Below, one piece after another: positions 7,589 to 10,025 of a DNA stretch of 10,025 nucleotides. The first letter of the stretch is position 1. Every line of letters starts with the position of its first letter. Origin of the DNA: Paracamarosporium sp. OC-R06-R3 (Eukaryota; Ascomycota; Dothideomycetes; Pleosporales; Didymosphaeriaceae); NCBI GenBank assembly GCA_019828545.1, contig JACVRA010000282.1, positions 7,623 to 17,647 on the forward strand. The letters run 5' to 3'. The notes under the pieces are model-generated. The model was given only the letters and a program-made list of their open reading frames with translations, did not search any database and was not told where the DNA came from. The position numbers and the translations under genes were made by a program.

Positions 7589-10025
7589 CTACTTAACGCC
7601 GTTTTCCCATTTACGGATCTACCTATCTAGAGCTGCTAAAGGACCTAGCTTACTTAGGTACCTATTATAAAAGCTCTTAAGCTTATAAGGAGCTCCTATA
7701 AAGTTTAAGGCTAGATACTATATAGGGTCTAGATTATAGCCTAGCTACTTAACTTAATACTTTAGCATTTTATATATAAGTTTACTAGCTAAGATCTCTT
7801 CTACTTCCTATTCTTCTACGCCGTTAATAAGTATTGCTGGCGGCTTAGGTACTTTTTGTCTTAGTAGTAGGTCTTATAGATCTTTACAAAGTAGATCTAA
7901 GGTAAATATATTATATATTCTAAAGCTATAGGGTAGCTTTAGTTAATAGGTATAGCCTACCTATTTAAGTACCTTAAATAGGCCTTCCTACTTATCTGCT
8001 AGCTTTTAGCTAGGCTATAATATAGCTAGATTTTAAGTATTTAGGTATACTATATTACTAACGCTCTAATTAACTGGCCTATAGTATTAATTAACTATTA
8101 ATTTTATTTAGTCTTAAGCTCTTTATATATTATCTTTAGCTAGCTATTAAGTAGTATATATATACTAGGCTAGTTTATAAGCGTCTTAATAGTTAATTAG
8201 ATCCTTTAGTTAAGTTAATAATAGGCTAGTTTAATCTTAGCTCTACCGTAGCTTAGAGCTATATAGGATCTTATATAGGAATATACTAATAGCTAAATAA
8301 GGTAGTATTATCTAGGCTTTATTAATTAATGGCAGCAGTAAGCTTTAGTTGTCCTAATAGTAGAATATAAAAGGCTATAACCTTTAATTAATATATTTAT
8401 TTATAATCTCTATTTAGCCGTTAGTCTCCTTATAGTAGGTAGTTAATAGCTTAACTTTAATACCTAGTATCCTATAGAACTTAGACTAAAACGTAGAGAC
8501 AAACTATAGGCTATAATCTAAGATAATAGTTTCTAGAGTATAGCTAAATTAATATATTTATTATATAAATAGCTTAGCTATACTGTAGGCGTCTATAGTT
8601 TTATAGTATAAAATAGATATAGTCTACTTTAATAACCTATTAATAATAACTATAATCTAATTATAGCCGGCTTTATCCTTAGGAAACTCCTTAAAATTAA
8701 TATATAAGTACTATATAGGTTAATTAGGTATAGGTAGAGGATATAGTAGGCCAGCTGGCTACGTCTACCTAGGGTAAGCGCGTCTATAAGGTGTATAGTT
8801 ATATATATATTACTTATAGATAACCTCTATTCCTTTTTAATAATATTGCCTAGCTAATAGCTAATAGATCTTAGTGTAGCCTAGGTATATAAATGATTTT
8901 TAATTATAGGCCTTGCGTATAAGGCGTATATATAGTACCAAATTAGGCTATATATATAGTTAACTATTATATAGTAGTAATCTATTTTTAATTTAATACT
9001 TATTAGGTAGGCTATTCTACTCTTTTTAGAAGCCAGCTTAGTTTTCCTATAGTAGAGCTTTAATTAGCTCTAGGAAATTTAAGCTTATAGTATTATAGTT
9101 AGTTAATAAGGTAAATACCTTAATCTAGGCTATTAATTAAGCTATATATCCTAAAGCTAGATTAGAATTAATTTGGCTATTTAATTTATATAGGCTAAAG
9201 AAGACGCACGATTAGTTATTATATTAGGTAGTCTTAAGATTTACTAGGTTCTATTTTTATTAGCTTAGAATATCTACTTAAGCATTATTCCTGCCTAGTG
9301 TATACTAGATCTAGAAGTTAAATAGAGCTAGTACTTTAGACTAATAAGCCTACCTAACATTAAGCACCTTAGTAGTTATAAAATACTTAAGCAATTAATA
9401 ATTAAAGTATACCTATATAGTAGCTTAAATAGAAGCTAGCTTAATATACTACTTACTAAATACTATAACGATAGTAAACAGCTCCTTATTATAGATTTCC
9501 TAATTTAGCTTAGAGCCTAATAGTACCTGGCTATAAAATATAACTAAGTAGGTTTAGCTATTAAAGTACTTCTATAATAGGATACCTATAATTACTCTAT
9601 TAAATACGTTAGTCTCTATTCTAGTTAGTAGATCTAAATTAAAATAATAGAGTATTAGAATGGCTAGTAGCATATCCTTAATATAATTAAATGCTTAATT
9701 ATAATCTAAATCTTATATAAATGGCACCTAAGAGCTCTATAGGGTACTTAGTAGCCTAGTAATACATAAAAAGTCCTATATAAACTATTAATAAAATCTA
9801 GTAAAGCTTAGAAAGGACTTAACTATAGTAATTATAGTTAGTTTCTTTCAATCGCGTAGCACTTCTACCTTGGTAGGATTAACCTCTAGGCCAGTATTAG
9901 TAAGTACGTAGCCTAGATATTAAGTTTAAGAGACGTAGAACTTGCTTTTCTTAATATTAGCTTAGAGGTCTACCTAGCGTAGCCTATTAAATGCCTTTTT
10001 TATATAATTAATATATTCCTTAAGG
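7589..10025 (-). pseudogene. pol: Gypsy pol polyprotein: RT end, RNase H, integrase, chromodomain (partial, many stops)
   Basis: A single minus-strand frame runs from 10024 to the stop at 7589-7591, about 811 codons, with no frameshift; the many internal stops are nearly all TAA/TAG, plus one TGA at a likely Trp (about 9849-9855). Domains in order: end of reverse transcriptase with a readable KSKFYVS...YLGYVL block (about 9900-9970); RNase H with TDAS now TNVF at 9601-9625; H2C2 region with HLGYTK now YLGYTK (about 8880-8895) and decayed Cys codons near 8815; integrase core with D1 8696-8698 (AAT, Asn), D2 8516-8518 (GAT, kept) and E 8408-8410 (GAG, kept), the last two with 35 codons between, matching DD35E; integrase C-terminal region (about 7920-8100); and a chromodomain (about 7640-7810) with readable EVEEILASKL and GAPYKL stretches. 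The reverse transcriptase active site is outside the window. Confidence 0.9.

Larger units (their letters stand above)
7240..10025 (-). mobile_element. Ty3/gypsy chromovirus-type retrotransposon, 3' part
   Basis: On the minus strand this segment contains, in retrotransposon order, the C-terminal part of reverse transcriptase, RNase H, a zinc-binding H2C2 region, integrase core, integrase C-terminal region, chromodomain, polypurine tract and LTR. Integrase after RNase H identifies Ty3/gypsy rather than Ty1/copia order, and the terminal chromodomain identifies the chromovirus branch. Gag, protease, the catalytic YxDD block of reverse transcriptase and the 5' LTR are beyond position 10025. Decay is mainly CpA/TpG loss, with somewhat more surviving CpA and TpG than in the DNA transposons to the left (for example around 9840-9890). 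Confidence 0.85.

Noticed and set aside
1..10025. The AT-richness suggested mitochondrial DNA or an AT-rich bacterial genome.
   Set aside because: The decayed genes are a Ty3/gypsy chromovirus pol and an IS630/Tc1 transposase with fungal-type layout, and the loss is specific to CpA/TpG. That is a nuclear RIP pattern, not uniform AT bias.

Overview
The window looks like nuclear DNA from a filamentous ascomycete (Pezizomycotina). It is almost entirely transposon remains degraded by repeat-induced point mutation (RIP). Seen directly: the sequence is very AT-rich, CpA and TpG are scarce, TpA (especially cta/tag) is greatly over-used, and every long protein-like frame is broken mainly by TAA/TAG, as expected when CAA, CAG and TGG decay in a CpA-to-TpA process. 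I see no intact host gene, no tRNA or rRNA, no CRISPR array and no functional ORF. I cannot name the species.

Layout. Positions 1-1000 are an unassigned degraded flank that includes a Lys/Gln/Ala-rich relic frame. Positions about 1001-4303 are copy A of a ~3.3 kb DNA transposon with terminal inverted repeats. Positions about 4304-7230 are copy B of the same element, in the same orientation and directly abutting A. The A/B junction is a 77-bp near-palindrome (4265-4341) formed by the right terminus of A and the left terminus of B. Copy B lacks its right terminus. From about 7240 to the window end lies the 3' part of a Ty3/gypsy chromovirus-type retrotransposon on the minus strand: probable LTR, polypurine tract, then chromodomain, integrase, zinc-binding region, RNase H and the end of reverse transcriptase. 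It probably interrupted or truncated copy B.

The DNA transposon carries two convergent relic genes. The minus-strand gene is recognisably an IS630/Tc1-type DDE transposase with D...D34E spacing. The plus-strand gene (~1.7 kb) encodes a protein I do not recognise; it is present in both copies, in one frame along copy B, and ends in a basic Lys/Gln-rich tail. A second gene is unusual for this superfamily and is the best candidate here for something not described.

The mutation pattern explains which catalytic residues were lost. Acidic codons preceded by T (TpG on the coding strand) have become Asn or Lys: all three transposase residues in both copies, integrase D1 and RNase H Asp. Integrase D2 and E, preceded by A, survive. 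All elements here are expected to be inactive; the window fits an AT-rich, probably heterochromatic, RIP-degraded repeat block.
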